Translations under genes and position numbers: made by a program
Notes under the pieces: generated by a model
Told to the model about the DNA's origin: nothing
The model's input: the letters and a program-made list of their open reading frames with translations, nothing else
Database searches by the model: none
Shown here: piece after piece, positions 6,196 to 6,348 of the stretch
Layout: each line of letters begins with the position of its first letter
Numbering within the stretch: position 1 is the stretch's first letter
NCBI GenBank assembly: GCA_900321515.1
Contig: ONWI01000049.1
Location: 1 to 6,348, forward strand
DNA: 6,348 nucleotides
Direction: 5' to 3'
Origin: an uncultured Eubacteriales bacterium
GTDB lineage: Bacteria; Bacillota; Clostridia; Oscillospirales; Acutalibacteraceae

Positions 6196-6220
6196 GCTGA
6201 CGACGAAAGATGCTGTCAGC
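6196..6220 (+). other. Hairpin at the start of the P2 transcript
   Basis: GCTGAC (6196-6201) pairs with GTCAGC (6215-6220) around a 13-base loop. The left arm and loop start resemble the P1 hairpin (13 of 16 bases alike from AGCTG onward), at exactly the same distance from the -35 box. Confidence 0.55.
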
Positions 6221-6237
6221 GTGCTGAATAAAATCGG

Positions 6238-6262
6238 CACAGAACCTTGAAAATTAAACAGC
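6238..6262 (+). promoter_or_regulatory. boxA-like antitermination element
   Basis: The segment containing AGAACCTTGAAAATTAAACA (6241-6260) resembles the Gram-positive rRNA boxA region (TGCTCTTTGAAAACTAAACA in Bacillus, from memory). BoxA RNA binds NusB/NusE to keep polymerase resistant to termination in rRNA operons. Confidence 0.65.
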
Positions 6263-6288
6263 GAAACGACAAAGAAACCTGTAATTCC

Positions 6289-6321
6289 TTGAGGGATGTT
6301 GTCGAGAGACGACGTACTCAA
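6289..6321 (+). other. Nested stem in the rRNA leader
   Basis: TTGAG (6289-6293) pairs with CTCAA (6317-6321), and inside it GTCG (6301-6304) pairs with CGAC (6310-6313) around AGAGA. It is a likely leader structure. GTTGT (6298-6302) could instead pair with ACAAC (6332-6336), so the fold is ambiguous. Confidence 0.4.
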
Positions 6322-6348
6322 ACGAAAACGAACAACACGGTAACTTTA

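Larger units (their letters stand above)
6196..6348 (+). ncRNA. 5' leader of a ribosomal RNA operon (16S gene beyond the window)
   Basis: The sequence from P2 to the right edge has no coding frame of note. It contains a boxA-like element and stem-forming dyads that fit a pre-16S leader. The mature 16S start (AGAGTTTGAT-type sequence) is not reached, so identification rests on the promoter architecture and the boxA-like motif. Confidence 0.75.

Noticed and set aside
1..6348. CRISPR array, tRNA gene, insertion sequence or phage gene
   Set aside because: I found no spaced direct repeats, cloverleaf-like segment, transposase motif or terminal inverted repeats on either strand.

Overview
The window looks like a chromosomal segment of a Gram-positive, low-to-mid GC Clostridia member, probably of the Ruminococcus/Oscillospiraceae type. 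The reasons are SigA-type promoters with near-consensus boxes, strong GGAGG-like ribosome binding sites, frequent TTG/GTG starts, the DHHW and DUF4358 families that are typical of Clostridia, and an rRNA leader with the boxA-like 'CCTTGAAAATTAAAC' element. The taxon is inferred from these features; no 16S sequence lies inside the window.

Layout. (1) Bases 1-1108, plus strand: the 3' part of a gene entering from the left, most like a degenerate ATP-grasp protein. It ends just before a strong, possibly bidirectional, hairpin terminator. (2) Bases 1178-1786, minus strand: a decayed, membrane-anchored choloylglycine-hydrolase/acyltransferase-like Ntn hydrolase. It carries an in-frame amber codon between its cytoplasmic tail and its membrane helix, and the middle of the catalytic domain appears to be missing. 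(3) Bases 1878-5777, minus strand: a tight four-gene operon reading SGNH/GDSL hydrolase, DUF4358 protein, MBOAT O-acyltransferase (AlgI/DltB type), DHHW protein (AlgX/AlgJ-like). Gaps are 6, 3 and 21 bases and three of the four starts are TTG or GTG. A consensus SigA promoter lies at 5850-5878. (4) Bases 5880-6348, plus strand: the control region of a ribosomal RNA operon. It has two tandem consensus promoters 142 bases apart, each with an A-tract UP-like element upstream and a hairpin at the start of its transcript, then a boxA-like antitermination element and leader dyads. The 16S gene itself would begin beyond the right edge.

How the genes work together. The four-gene operon is best read as a machine that O-acylates a cell-surface or secreted glycan. 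The MBOAT protein would move acyl groups across the membrane, the two SGNH-superfamily proteins would transfer or remove them outside the cell, and the DUF4358 protein is an anchored accessory of unknown function. The acceptor polymer cannot be told from the sequence. The operon is divergent from the rRNA promoters.

Most noteworthy: the doubly damaged Ntn hydrolase, whose intact length is hidden by an amber codon; the exact 142-base repetition of promoter plus initial-transcript hairpin in front of the rRNA operon; and the placement of DUF4358 between the transferase components of an O-acylation operon. I see no CRISPR array, tRNA, insertion sequence or prophage gene, and no clearly new system.
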